Source: an uncultured Azospirillum sp. (lineage in GTDB: Bacteria > Pseudomonadota > Alphaproteobacteria > RF32 > CAG-239). Taken from it: 51,656 nucleotides of DNA. Position numbers and translations under genes: made by a program. Every line of letters begins with the position of its first letter. Within the stretch, counting starts at the first letter, position 1. Shown in pieces: positions 44,637-51,656 of this stretch. The stretch is taken from NCBI GenBank assembly GCA_947301965.1, contig CAMYUM010000011.1, positions 1 to 51,656 on the forward strand, written 5' to 3'. The notes below the pieces were generated by a model. The model saw only the letters and a program-made list of their open reading frames with translations, had not been told where the DNA came from and ran no database searches.

Positions 44637-45770
44637 ATGAGAGATGCACTGGGATATTATGCTATTTTGGATGTTGATTCTTCAACCGACATTAACATTA
44701 TCAAAACCAATTATCGTGATTTGGCTAAATATTGGCACCCCGATTCAAACAAAAATCCCGATGCCATGGAACATTTCCAAAAGCTTTCGGTTGCATATGA
44801 TGTCATAAAAAATGAGGATAGCCGTTTAGAATACGATTTGTTGAGTGAAATTTATGATACGGCCGATTTTCCGGATATGAAAAATCTCAGCATCCTGAAA
44901 GACAAGAATAATAATGAAAATCCGCTGGTAAGAGTGATAAATATGCATAAGGTCGTCGGCAGATTTATCAAATATGCCGATAGTGATGACAAAATTGTAT
45001 GCAGTTATGATCAAGCCAAAAATCTGGTTTTAAGCGGGTCGTTAGCAAACTGGTTTTTAGGGTGGTGGCATCCTAAAGCGTTTGTCCTAAATCTAAAGGC
45101 TATTATCGGCAACTATACTTCTATCGGGCACAACACTCGCGACAATCTGATACTTTTGGTACACAATGCGCTCGCCTATCACCAGGAAGACAAAGACCGC
45201 CAAGCCATGATTTCTGCCCTGCAGGCGCTAAAGTACGCAGATGCATACCAGCAGGAACTTATCAATCGGTTTATCAAAAGACTTAATGTTGCACGTCCGT
45301 CAAAAGTTCCGGAATGGAGATATACTACGTTGCGTGTGCTTCAGCTGATTGTGCCGTTTTTAATCCTGTTGTGTGCAAGTTATCCGTTTATTCAAAGATA
45401 CAATCTTAGCCGTTATGCCAAAAAAGAAAACACAATCACTTATTTTCAAAAGGTCAACCTCAATAATGGCAAAGAAATTGTTGATGATGTAGTGGTTTCA
45501 AAAATCTTTTCCGTACCGGTGGATTTGAATGATAAAAGCAAGCTTTATCACTTTGCCGGCGATGCAAATATTATGTATGGTCCTGCCGCCAAATTTGATG
45601 TTATGGCTTCCGGAAAAACCGGTCAAACCGTTCGTGTAACCGGTTTTACACCGGATAAGACATGGTATCGTGTTATGATAGATAACGGAGAGATGGGTTT
45701 TGTTCCGGCAAAAACTCTGCAGCCCGGCATTGGAACCGAACCTCCATACGGCAGCAAAATTGTTCCTTAA
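44637..45770 (+). CDS. Membrane protein with N-terminal J domain and C-terminal SH3-like domain
   Basis: The 377-residue product begins with a J domain (about 4-66) whose HPD motif is in YWHPDSNKNPDAMEHF, so it can stimulate DnaK. A helical region follows to about 225, then a membrane helix at about 240-258 (LQLIVPFLILLCASYPF) and a C-terminal bacterial SH3-like domain at about 295-370 (DANIMYGPAAKFDV, WYRVMIDNGEMGFVPAKTL), probably periplasmic. SH3-like domains of this type often bind peptidoglycan. The last gene of the cluster, it is followed by a terminator. Confidence 0.75.
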   Translation: MRDALGYYAILDVDSSTDINIIKTNYRDLAKYWHPDSNKNPDAMEHFQKLSVAYDVIKNEDSRLEYDLLSEIYDTADFPDMKNLSILKDKNNNENPLVRVINMHKVVGRFIKYADSDDKIVCSYDQAKNLVLSGSLANWFLGWWHPKAFVLNLKAIIGNYTSIGHNTRDNLILLVHNALAYHQEDKDRQAMISALQALKYADAYQQELINRFIKRLNVARPSKVPEWRYTTLRVLQLIVPFLILLCASYPFIQRYNLSRYAKKENTITYFQKVNLNNGKEIVDDVVVSKIFSVPVDLNDKSKLYHFAGDANIMYGPAAKFDVMASGKTGQTVRVTGFTPDKTWYRVMIDNGEMGFVPAKTLQPGIGTEPPYGSKIVP

Positions 45771-45772
45771 AC

Positions 45773-45798
45773 AAAATCCCGCGAATAAGCGGGATTTT
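45773..45798. terminator. Bidirectional intrinsic terminator
   Basis: A 10-bp perfect stem (AAAATCCCGC with GCGGGATTTT) with a 6-base loop lies 3 bases after the J-domain gene and also just before the convergent phosphoesterase stop at 45802. Confidence 0.9.
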
Positions 45799-45801
45799 TG
45801 A

Positions 45802-46584
45802 TTAAATATGAAATTGTTCTATTGATTTTGCCAGCCCTGTTTTGTCATCGGTTTCAACGGCGATTCCCCAGACGGTGCCGTTGTTTCGACAAACCTCCAA
45901 TCTGCTGCCGTTATATCTTTGACACAGCCGATCAATGGGGGCTTGTTTTTCAAATCCCAGTACCGAATCATAGTTGCCGCACATTCCTACATCAGTAATA
46001 TATGCCGTACCGTTCGGCAAAATTTTTGCATCGGCGGTCGGTACATGGGTATGAGTACCGGCAACAACAGAAACTCTGCCGTCGAGATAATATCCTAAAG
46101 ACAGTTTTTCTGAAGTGCATTCCGCGTGAATATCGACCAAAATTGCATCAATATTTCCGCCCAATTTATATTTTTGCAGCAGTTTATCAATGGTTAAGGC
46201 CGGATTATCTACGCTTTCCATAAATATTCTGCCCAATACCTGGGTAACCAAAATTTTCTTACCGTTTGAGAGTTCAAACTCAACAGCTCCGTGTCCATTA
46301 GCCGTTTCCGGATAATTAAGCGGTCTTATAATACGTTTGTTTTCATCTAAAAAAGGGATAATATCACGCTGTTGCCATACGTGGTTACCGGTTGTTAAAA
46401 CGTCAGCACCCGATTCCAAAAATTCTTTTGCGATTCCCGGTGTAACTCCAAAGCCGTGTGCCGCATTTTCAACATTAACAATAACCGCATCGGTCTTAAA
46501 TTGCTGCCGAATTTTTTTCAGATTCGATAACACCGCATCTCGTCCGGCTCTGCCTACAACATCTCCGCAATAAACAATTTTCAA
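45802..46584 (-). CDS. YmdB-family metallophosphoesterase (TIGR00282)
   Basis: The 260-residue product contains the binuclear metal motifs: YCGDVVGRAGRDAV, VNVENAAHGFGVTP (Asn-Glu), TTGNHVW (Asn-His), VDIHAE, and VAGTHTHVPTAD. It belongs to the YmdB group, which hydrolyses 2',3'-cyclic nucleotides and affects gene expression in Bacillus. It lies downstream of the 6S RNA candidate, in the place where many Proteobacteria have fau (ygfA). Confidence 0.88.
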   Translation of the reverse strand: MKIVYCGDVVGRAGRDAVLSNLKKIRQQFKTDAVIVNVENAAHGFGVTPGIAKEFLESGADVLTTGNHVWQQRDIIPFLDENKRIIRPLNYPETANGHGAVEFELSNGKKILVTQVLGRIFMESVDNPALTIDKLLQKYKLGGNIDAILVDIHAECTSEKLSLGYYLDGRVSVVAGTHTHVPTADAKILPNGTAYITDVGMCGNYDSVLGFEKQAPIDRLCQRYNGSRLEVCRNNGTVWGIAVETDDKTGLAKSIEQFHI

Positions 46585-46605
46585 CTTGTTTTCTCCGTCA
46601 AAAAA

Positions 46606-46622
46606 GCTCCGTCAGACGGAGC
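46606..46622 (-). terminator. Intrinsic terminator of the 6S RNA
   Basis: Reading the minus strand, a GCTCCG/CGGAGC stem (6 bp and a 5-base loop) is followed by six Ts. It ends the transcript that includes the 6S candidate. Confidence 0.7.
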
Positions 46623-46798
46623 CTAAAAACTTTTTTAGAGAGAACCGTCCGGCCGTATAGGTGCATTCTTACACGAACCGCATCTCAATAAGTGGGCGCC
46701 ATATACCAAGACCACGATCAGGGCAGGGACAGCTCCCCTAAAAAACTTGAGGCTCGGAAGATCTGCGGAACTACGCACCGGACAGTAAACTCTCCATA
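46623..46798 (-). ncRNA. ssrS: 6S RNA candidate (SsrS)
   Basis: The gap between the phosphoesterase and zapA fits 6S RNA, which binds and inhibits sigma-70 RNA polymerase. In many Proteobacteria ssrS lies directly after zapA. The ends pair: GAGAG 46638-46642 with CTCTC 46790-46794, and GTCCGG 46647-46652 with CCGGAC 46778-46783, enclosing a long imperfect stem with a central bubble. The internal phrase GGCGCCCACTT on the minus strand recalls alphaproteobacterial 6S. Ends are approximate; a promoter and terminator flank it. Confidence 0.7.
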
Positions 46799-46805
46799 TT
46801 TCTAT

Positions 46806-46832
46806 ATTATAATGATTCAACCAGTTTTGCAA
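46806..46832 (-). promoter_or_regulatory. Promoter of the 6S RNA, inside the 3' end of zapA
   Basis: On the minus strand, TTGCAA at 46832-46827 and TATAAT at 46811-46806 are 15 bp apart (17 bp if the -10 is read as TAATAT). A start near 46799 would begin the 6S RNA candidate. Confidence 0.55.
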
Positions 46833-47136
46833 TAGCTTTTATTTTTTCATCCAAATCCCTTATACGTTGGGCTATTTTGGGGTTTTCGGCAACGTTAGGT
46901 TGAGGAGCGGCGGCGGGAGCCGAGGACTGGTTTTTTTTGAGTTCAAACAAATCGTCTGCGACCAAGATACCAATCATTGCCAGCATTAGGTTTTCGCTGA
47001 TTCTGCCGCTAAAATCTTTTAACATTAAGGCCTTTTGCTGCAAAATTTGTGCCAATTGCATAATTCTGACTTCTTGTCCGTTTTCGCAAGCAATCGGATA
47101 TTCGCGGTCATTAATATTTATAACTACTTGTGCCAT
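46807..47136 (-). CDS. zapA: Cell division protein ZapA
   Basis: The 109-residue product begins VVININDREYPIACENGQE, the ZapA domain that binds FtsZ, followed by a helix and a C-terminal coiled coil (IAQRIRDLDEKIKAIAKL). ZapA cross-links FtsZ filaments at midcell. A low-complexity Ala/Pro stretch lies near residues 70-82. Its start overlaps the upstream stop by one base (TAATG). The 6S RNA follows, a known gene order. Confidence 0.9.
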   Translation of the reverse strand: MAQVVININDREYPIACENGQEVRIMQLAQILQQKALMLKDFSGRISENLMLAMIGILVADDLFELKKNQSSAPAAAPQPNVAENPKIAQRIRDLDEKIKAIAKLVESL

Positions 47137-47318
47137 TACATTGCCGCCTTATTCAAATTTTCCACCAGTCGATCAATTCTTTCAATTGAACTTTGGGCAG
47201 AGTGCCTCAATTTATTAACGTCTTGTGCCTTTTGACGTATAATTTCTTCCAGTTGGCGCAGGGAATTTTCAATCTCATCCAAAGCGCTTTCGGCAACTGA
47301 TTTTTCTGTATCACTCAT
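47136..47318 (-). CDS. Short coiled-coil protein upstream of zapA
   Basis: The 60-residue product is nearly all one amphipathic helix (LDEIENSLRQLEEIIRQ, then SSIERIDRLVENLNKAAM) with heptad spacing. Alphaproteobacteria often have such a small coiled-coil gene (DUF4164-like, sometimes compared with ZapB) directly upstream of zapA. The frame begins with TTG at 47321, but the ATG at 47318 is more likely. A role in division is inferred from overlap with zapA only. Confidence 0.65.
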   Translation of the reverse strand: MSDTEKSVAESALDEIENSLRQLEEIIRQKAQDVNKLRHSAQSSIERIDRLVENLNKAAM

Positions 47319-47396
47319 CAAATTTCACTTTCTTTTAATCTTATTTGCTATAATCTAGGCATAATAATTAATTTTTTTCAAGCAACAAAACCGATT

Positions 47397-47930
47397 ATGC
47401 CAAACTTTATTCTTAACATAACCTCTCAAGACGATGATTTAATGTTGTCTAATCCCGATATACAGTGCTATTTGCTGGCATCTGATATAGATTATCAAAC
47501 ACTGCAAAAACTTGTGCATCAAATTTCAAATGCCGGCAAAATTTCGCTTTTATACGGGGAAAAATCACTTGATTTAATTTCAGCATTACCTGCCGACGGC
47601 GTACTGGTCGATTTGAGTAAAAGTGAAAACATCAAAAAAGAGATGTCTCTGATTCGGCATCAAATCAAAGACGGAGTTTTGGGCGTAATTTGCCGCAATC
47701 GCCGCCACGAAGCCATGATTGTAAGCGAAAACGAACCTGATTTTGTAGTTTTTAAAATTTGGAACGACGGATGTGATAAAACCCTTGAGCTTGCTAAGTG
47801 GTATAACGAATTCTTTTTGTTGCAAATGGGCGTGTTCCCTCAGGACGAAAACGCCGATTTTACGCAATATCCGTGCGATATCATCATCTTAACACCCGAG
47901 CGATATAAGATTTTTGTTGCGAAAAAATAA
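47397..47930 (+). CDS. ThiE-like TIM-barrel protein, probably degenerate
   Basis: The 177-residue product has strand/helix alternation and phrases that parallel thiamine phosphate synthase: DGVLVDLSKSENIKKE (as DGVHLGQxD), GVLGVICRNRRHEAMIVSEN (as IGxSxHxxxEA) and PDFVVFKIWNDG (as ADYVxxGP). The phosphate- and substrate-binding residues of ThiE are not kept, and it is shorter than ThiE (about 210). It may be a non-catalytic paralogue. It lies 58 bases upstream of efp; similar pairings occur in Alphaproteobacteria. Confidence 0.45.
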   Translation: MPNFILNITSQDDDLMLSNPDIQCYLLASDIDYQTLQKLVHQISNAGKISLLYGEKSLDLISALPADGVLVDLSKSENIKKEMSLIRHQIKDGVLGVICRNRRHEAMIVSENEPDFVVFKIWNDGCDKTLELAKWYNEFFLLQMGVFPQDENADFTQYPCDIIILTPERYKIFVAKK

Positions 47931-47988
47931 AGTTTAGGGTAAGTATTCTAAAAAAAATAAGTGAAGTTTTACTAAAAGGAGTACAAAA

Positions 47989-48552
47989 ATGAAGCAACAA
48001 GCTGTAGCAATCCGCGTCGGTTGGGTTATTGAGTATAAAGGCAAACCATGGACAGTTGTAAAAGCTGTTCACATCAAACCCGGTAAAGGCGGAGCCTTCA
48101 TGCAGGTAGAAATGAAATCGGTTGAAGAAGGCACCAAAACCAACGAACGTTTTCGTTCCGAAGATACAATTGAAAAATTGCTTGTTGAAGAAAAAGATTG
48201 CCAATTTTTGTATGAAGATTCTATTGGTTTGACCTTTATGGATTCGGAAACATTTGAACAATTTACCATGGCTTCCGACATCTTGGGCGATTCTCGTCCG
48301 TTTATGAGTGAAGGTATGACTGTCTACATCAACTTTATTGACGGCAAACCTGTTGCCGTAGAACTGCCGCAACAAGTTGTTTGCACTGTGGTTGAAACGG
48401 AACCTGTCGTTAAAGGACAAACCGCTGCTTCATCTTATAAACCGGCGATTCTTGACAATGGTGTACGCGTAATGGTTCCACCGTTTATTAATCAGGGTGA
48501 AAAAATTGTTGTCGGCACTGCCGAAGCAAACTATGTTGAAAGAGCAAAATAA
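47989..48552 (+). CDS. efp: Elongation factor P
   Basis: The 187-residue product has the three beta-barrel domains of EF-P, which helps ribosomes through polyproline stretches. The loop that enters the ribosome reads KPGKGGAF, with Lys33 matching the modified Lys34 of E. coli. No epmA/epmB gene is in the window. AAGGAG precedes the ATG. The stop overlaps the SuhB-like start (TAATG). Several proteins in this window, such as the 830-residue one, are Pro-rich and may need EF-P. Confidence 0.97.
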   Translation: MKQQAVAIRVGWVIEYKGKPWTVVKAVHIKPGKGGAFMQVEMKSVEEGTKTNERFRSEDTIEKLLVEEKDCQFLYEDSIGLTFMDSETFEQFTMASDILGDSRPFMSEGMTVYINFIDGKPVAVELPQQVVCTVVETEPVVKGQTAASSYKPAILDNGVRVMVPPFINQGEKIVVGTAEANYVERAK

Positions 48553-49349
48553 TGTCATATCTTTCCCCATTGTTGACCATGTTGGTTAACGCGGTCAAAA
48601 AATCAACCGCTAATTTGGATCGTGATTTTAGCGAAATTGAACGCTTGCAATCATCGGTTCGTCCGTATCAGAATTTTGTTACCAATTCATATAATAAGGT
48701 CGCACAAAATCTGCGTGTTGAACTCGGAAAAATAAGGTCGGACGCCGCTTTTTTTGAGCAGGATATTACCGCTATTCCTCAATCGGGAAGCTGTTTTTTG
48801 GTCAGCCCGATAGATGGTTTGAACAATTTTTCACGTGGTTTGGCGGCGTTTGCGACCACGGTTGCCTATTGTGAAAATGGGGAGGTAAAAGCCGCCGTCG
48901 TATACAATCGCGCCAGTGACGAGCTCTTTTTTGCCGAAAAAGGCAACGGTAGTTACAAAGAAGGTTTTCGTAATCATGAACGGTTGCGTGTTTCCAGCAA
49001 CAAAGATGAGAACCTTGCTTTGGTATCGGTACAGATTGGGTACGATTCGGGTGCCGATTTTACTAAGGCCCGCTCTCGTATTTCAACAATTGCATCGCAA
49101 AGCCGTGTTTGGGGTTCTGTTGCTCTCGGCATGGCATATACTGCCGCCGGCAAAACAGATGTTGCCGTAAGCTTGGGTAACGGCTTAAATAGTGTTGTTG
49201 CTGGTCTGTTGTTGGTTAAAGAAGCCGGGGGTTATGTTTATAACCTTGATAAACCAATTGCACCGGCTAAGCTTGAACAAATTTTGACTTCGGTTAATTT
49301 GGCTGCCGCAAACAATAACATGGAAGAGTTATTAAAAAAACTTGCTTAA
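48552..49349 (+). CDS. Inositol-monophosphatase-family (SuhB-like) protein lacking metal ligands
   Basis: The 265-residue product clearly follows the IMPase fold, but the DPxDGT metal motif reads SPIDGLNNF, so the first Asp is Ser, and the late WDxAAG motif reads NSVVAG, so that Asp is Ser. The second Asp of the first motif is kept. Catalysis is therefore doubtful. In E. coli, SuhB acts in rRNA antitermination independently of phosphatase activity, so a regulatory role is possible. Its start overlaps the efp stop by one base. Confidence 0.8.
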   Translation: MSYLSPLLTMLVNAVKKSTANLDRDFSEIERLQSSVRPYQNFVTNSYNKVAQNLRVELGKIRSDAAFFEQDITAIPQSGSCFLVSPIDGLNNFSRGLAAFATTVAYCENGEVKAAVVYNRASDELFFAEKGNGSYKEGFRNHERLRVSSNKDENLALVSVQIGYDSGADFTKARSRISTIASQSRVWGSVALGMAYTAAGKTDVAVSLGNGLNSVVAGLLLVKEAGGYVYNLDKPIAPAKLEQILTSVNLAAANNNMEELLKKLA

Positions 49350-49373
49350 TTGTTTTGGTTCAAAGGAGTTATT

Positions 49374-50195
49374 ATGTTTCGTTTTGTTGTTTTAGTTGCT
49401 ATGCTTTTTGCATTTCCTGCCTTGGCTGATTATCAGGTTAATCTTTCGGCGCTTGATTTTCTGACGATTGATAACGAGACAGAAGACCTTCCTTTGGTTG
49501 AAGCTCCGGCGCGTCCGCGTTTATCGCTTCCCAAGACCAAACCGGAAAGCAAGCCGCAAACCGCTAAAGAACAACCGGTTATTGACCAGCCGTCGGAGCA
49601 GATAACAAATAACTTGGACGAAAACAAACAAACAGAAGAAAATACTCCCGCAGAATTAAAAGATGAAGCCCCGTCTGAACCGGCAAAACCTGAAATTGTT
49701 GTTATAGAGCCTGTTGTCGAAACATCTTCCGAGAGTACGGGTCCCGAAAATATTATACCGGCGGAAGAAACTTCGGAACCCGCCGTTTCTGAAGACAAAA
49801 CCTCCGCCAGTTCGGACAATAGCGAACATAGCCAGGAAGAAATAGAGCTGTCTGTTCCGACCACAAACGAGATTGCTTTAATTCCGTTTAATGAGAACAA
49901 TACTGCTAATTCTGTGCAAATAATTTTTGATGACAATTCAGATGTTTTAACTGATAAAGCGATTTCTGAACTTGATGCTTTTGCCGAAAAAAACAAAGAT
50001 GATCCTACCGGCAAAATTTTAATTGAGGCCTATCACTACAACAGCGGCAACGGTTTTGCCCGTAAACGCACCAGCTTGAACCGCGCCGTTAACGTAAGGT
50101 CTTATCTGTTAAACCGCGGTTTCAAAAGCTTTAATATTCAAATTATCAATACCGAAGAAGAAGTTTTGCAAAACAACACGGTTGTCAGCCGCTGA
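49374..50195 (+). CDS. Secreted protein with Pro/Glu-rich linker and OmpA-like C-terminal domain
   Basis: The 273-residue product has a signal peptide (after PALA, about residue 18), a long Pro/Glu/Ser/Thr-rich linker at about 45-165 and an OmpA-like domain at about 175-265. The domain has IIFDDNSDVLTDKAISELD and NGFARKRTSLNRAVNVRSYL, the Arg being the residue that contacts peptidoglycan in OmpA-type domains. No lipobox is present. AAGGAG at 49363-49368 favours the ATG at 49374 over an in-frame start at 49350. Confidence 0.75.
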   Translation: MFRFVVLVAMLFAFPALADYQVNLSALDFLTIDNETEDLPLVEAPARPRLSLPKTKPESKPQTAKEQPVIDQPSEQITNNLDENKQTEENTPAELKDEAPSEPAKPEIVVIEPVVETSSESTGPENIIPAEETSEPAVSEDKTSASSDNSEHSQEEIELSVPTTNEIALIPFNENNTANSVQIIFDDNSDVLTDKAISELDAFAEKNKDDPTGKILIEAYHYNSGNGFARKRTSLNRAVNVRSYLLNRGFKSFNIQIINTEEEVLQNNTVVSR

Positions 50196-50215
50196 AAAAA
50201 TATTTTAAAAAATGC

Positions 50216-50244
50216 TTGCAATAATAAAAACTCTAATGTATAAG
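50216..50244 (+). promoter_or_regulatory. Promoter of rpmE
   Basis: TTGCAA at 50216-50221 and TATAAG at 50239-50244 are 17 bp apart, giving a start about 30 bases upstream of rpmE. Confidence 0.65.
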
Positions 50245-50280
50245 AGCAACAACTAGCACATTTGTATGGAGTAAAATAAG

Positions 50281-50511
50281 ATGAAAAAAGGCATTCATCC
50301 GGATTATCATGAGATTACATACGTCATGACCGACGGTAGTGAATATACTACAAAGTCTACTTGGGGTAAGACCGGAGACAAAATGAATTTGGAAATTGAT
50401 CCTAAGTCACATCCGGCTTGGACAGGCGTTCATCGCTTGGTTGACACCGGTGGTCAATTGTCAAAATTCAAAAACAAGTTTGGTGCTTTTGGTATCAAAA
50501 CTTCAAATTAA
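50281..50511 (+). CDS. rpmE: 50S ribosomal protein L31
   Basis: The 76-residue product begins [19 protein letters not shown] and contains [13 protein letters not shown] and a final FKNKFGAFG, matching L31. The zinc-type CxxC motifs of one L31 class are absent, so it is a zinc-free form. GGAG precedes the ATG. It has its own promoter and terminator. Confidence 0.97.
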   Translation: MKKGIHPDYHEITYVMTDGSEYTTKSTWGKTGDKMNLEIDPKSHPAWTGVHRLVDTGGQLSKFKNKFGAFGIKTSN

Positions 50512-50534
50512 TATTATATTAATGTTTTTCGATT

Positions 50535-50563
50535 AACCTACGCTCATGATCAGGGCGTAGGTT
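50535..50563 (+). terminator. Intrinsic terminator after rpmE
   Basis: A 9-bp perfect stem (AACCTACGC with GCGTAGGTT) with an 11-base loop runs into a T tract. Confidence 0.9.
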
Positions 50564-50609
50564 TTTTTATTATTTGAAAATCCGCCCTTCAAATAGAAAG
50601 GATAGAAAC

Positions 50610-51656
50610 ATGACAGCACCTTTAATGCCAAAAGCTACGGCCGTATGGTTGGTGGAAAACACAACACTTACATTCCGTCAAATTGGTAATTTTTGTGAAC
50701 TTCATGAATTGGAAGTTCAGGCAATTGCTGATGGTGATGTAGCCGCCAACATTGTGGGAGTAAGTCCTATTACCACCGGTCAGTTAACAGCAGAGGAAAT
50801 TGCTAGATGCGAGGCCGACCGCACAGCCAATCTGGTGGCTAGTGAACCCGAGGGTAATGTCAAGGCTTTAAATCGCAAAAACAAAAAACTTTTGTCACCG
50901 TCGCAGCGCAGTGACAAACCTGCTGCAATTTTGTGGGTTTTGCGCAATTGTCCGGAAATTATCGATTCGCAGATTTGTAAATTGATTGGTACTACCAAGC
51001 CGACTATTGCCGCATTACGCAACGGCACACATCGTGAGATGTCGGAATTGCGTCCGAAGAACCCCGTTGCAATAGGGCTTTGCAAAGAAAAAGATTTGGA
51101 AAACGCAATTGCTATTTCCAAAAAAATGACTGAGCCTAAAAAGGCTAAGAAAAAAGCTGTTAAGAAAAAAGTTGCTAAAAAAGTTACGAAAAAGGTAGCT
51201 AAAAAAGCGACCAAAAAAGCAACAATAAAGAAAACAGCTAAAAAGAAAACGGTAACAAAATCCACAGCCAAAAAAGTTGTGAAGAAAAAAGTTACCAAAA
51301 AGGCGGCAGCGAAAAAGACCGTCGTTAAGAAAACCGCAGCCAAAAAAGCTCCGGCTAAAAAAGCTGCAACTAAATCAACCGCTACAAAAAAACGTAGCAT
51401 TAAGACAACAAGTAGAAGGGCGACAACCATGAAAAAAACTACAACTAAACCTGCAGCCAAAAAAGCTCCTGCTAAAAAAGCTGCAACCAAATCAACTGTT
51501 AAAAAAACAACTGTAAAGAAAACCGTTGCTAAAAAGCCGGTAGCTAAAAAAGCTCCTGCTAAAAAAGTAGTAGCAAAGAAAACCGTTGCTAAAAAGCCGG
51601 TTGCTAAAAAAGTAGCAAAGAAAACTGTTGCTAAAAAGCCGGTTGCTAAAAAAGCT
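50610..51656 (+). CDS. TrcR-type regulator (DUF1013) with histone H1-like Lys/Ala tail, 3' end outside the window
   Basis: The frame is open for 349 codons to the window edge. Residues about 1-170 match the alphaproteobacterial TrcR/DUF1013 family: LMPKATAVWLVENTTLTFRQ, ELEVQAIADGDVAANI, then the helix-turn-helix-like IDSQICKLIGTTKPTIAALR. From about residue 172 the protein turns into a tail of Lys, Ala, Thr, Val and Pro with repeated PAKKA and VAKKPVAKK units, like histone H1 or AlgP-type tails. Plain TrcR ends near the start of this tail. AAAGGAT precedes the ATG. The opposite-strand open frame at 50780-51490 is a shadow. Confidence 0.85.
   Translation, partial: MTAPLMPKATAVWLVENTTLTFRQIGNFCELHELEVQAIADGDVAANIVGVSPITTGQLTAEEIARCEADRTANLVASEPEGNVKALNRKNKKLLSPSQRSDKPAAILWVLRNCPEIIDSQICKLIGTTKPTIAALRNGTHREMSELRPKNPVAIGLCKEKDLENAIAISKKMTEPKKAKKKAVKKKVAKKVTKKVAKKATKKATIKKTAKKKTVTKSTAKKVVKKKVTKKAAAKKTVVKKTAAKKAPAKKAATKSTATKKRSIKTTSRRATTMKKTTTKPAAKKAPAKKAATKSTVKKTTVKKTVAKKPVAKKAPAKKVVAKKTVAKKPVAKKVAKKTVAKKPVAKKA
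51118..51656 (+). repeat. Degenerate Lys/Ala-coding repeat region
   Basis: Short units of the type GCTAAAAAAGC and AAGAAAACCGTTGCTAAAAA recur in frame, encoding AKKA, PAKKA and VAKKPVAKK. The last 150 bases hold the most regular copies, with near-identical units at about 51516-51656. The repeats continue past the window edge, so their full extent is unknown. Confidence 0.75.

Noticed and set aside
50780-51490. Long minus-strand open frame with a hydrophobic Val/Ala/Phe-rich product
   Set aside because: It is the antisense of the Lys/Ala repeat tail of the TrcR-like gene; its composition is simply the complement of AAA and GCT codons, and it lacks a ribosome binding site.

Overview
This window reads as ordinary chromosome from a moderately AT-rich Gram-negative bacterium, most likely an uncultured, anaerobic, possibly gut-associated alphaproteobacterium. 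The Gram-negative evidence is the porins, the LolA carrier and the MsbA-type exporter. The alphaproteobacterial evidence is a TrcR (DUF1013) regulator, a CtrA/PhoB-like regulator set, a flbE/fliH-fliN-like gene order and the efp-suhB pairing. The anaerobic evidence is an oxygen-sensitive class III ribonucleotide reductase with its activase. The taxonomy is inference. I see no insertion sequences, prophage or CRISPR array.

Layout. 1-55 is the 3' end of an outer-membrane barrel gene. 206-715 (-) is a ferritin-like gene. 825-7248 (+) is a tightly packed run: rpe, a PhoB-type regulator, tgt, a LOG-family protein, an ABC exporter and an SpmA-SpmB fusion. 7236-9728 (-) holds an acyl-ACP thioesterase, a lytic transglycosylase and an N-formylglutamate amidohydrolase, with a structured RNA-like element at 8686-8831. 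tRNA-Val(GAC) lies at 9844-9919 and a MarC protein follows. 10710-15644 (+) is a Bat (VWA/TPR) operon whose first ribosome binding site sits inside a long hairpin. 15647-24147 holds an MsbA-like exporter, a DUF1294 protein, a lipoprotein/secreted-protein pair, a small 59-codon gene, a porin, an atypical response regulator, xth and lolA.

24504-27619 (+) is the anaerobic ribonucleotide reductase locus, with two NrdR-box-like palindromes in its promoter. The reductase is split: the large protein lacks the glycyl-radical motif, which is encoded by a separate 70-codon gene with its own ribosome binding site. 27730-31598 (+) carries two acidic, repeat-rich unknown proteins that share a domain, each with a good promoter. 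31649-41482 holds alr, tatD, tcdA, a HAD-like protein with a missing nucleophile, uup, a Sel1-repeat protein, thrS and a glycosyltransferase.

41541-45770 (+) holds a hydrolase and then a reduced flagellar-switch-like cluster: a membrane-anchored FliG-like protein, a 59-residue peptide in the FliH/FlbE position, a FliN reduced to its SpoA domain, an FlhG-like ATPase and a membrane J-domain/SH3 protein. No rod, hook, filament or export gene is visible. 45802-47318 (-) has a YmdB-type phosphoesterase, a 6S RNA candidate, zapA and a short coiled-coil gene. 47397-50195 (+) has a ThiE-like protein, efp, a SuhB-like protein lacking metal ligands and an OmpA-like protein. The window ends with rpmE and a TrcR regulator that carries a long histone H1-like Lys/Ala tail and runs off the edge.

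The most interesting items are the reduced FliG-FliH-FliN-FlhG-DnaJ cluster, the split class III reductase, the TrcR-H1 fusion, the paired unknown acidic proteins and the RNA-like element at 8686-8831. All function calls come from reading motifs by eye; no database search was run.
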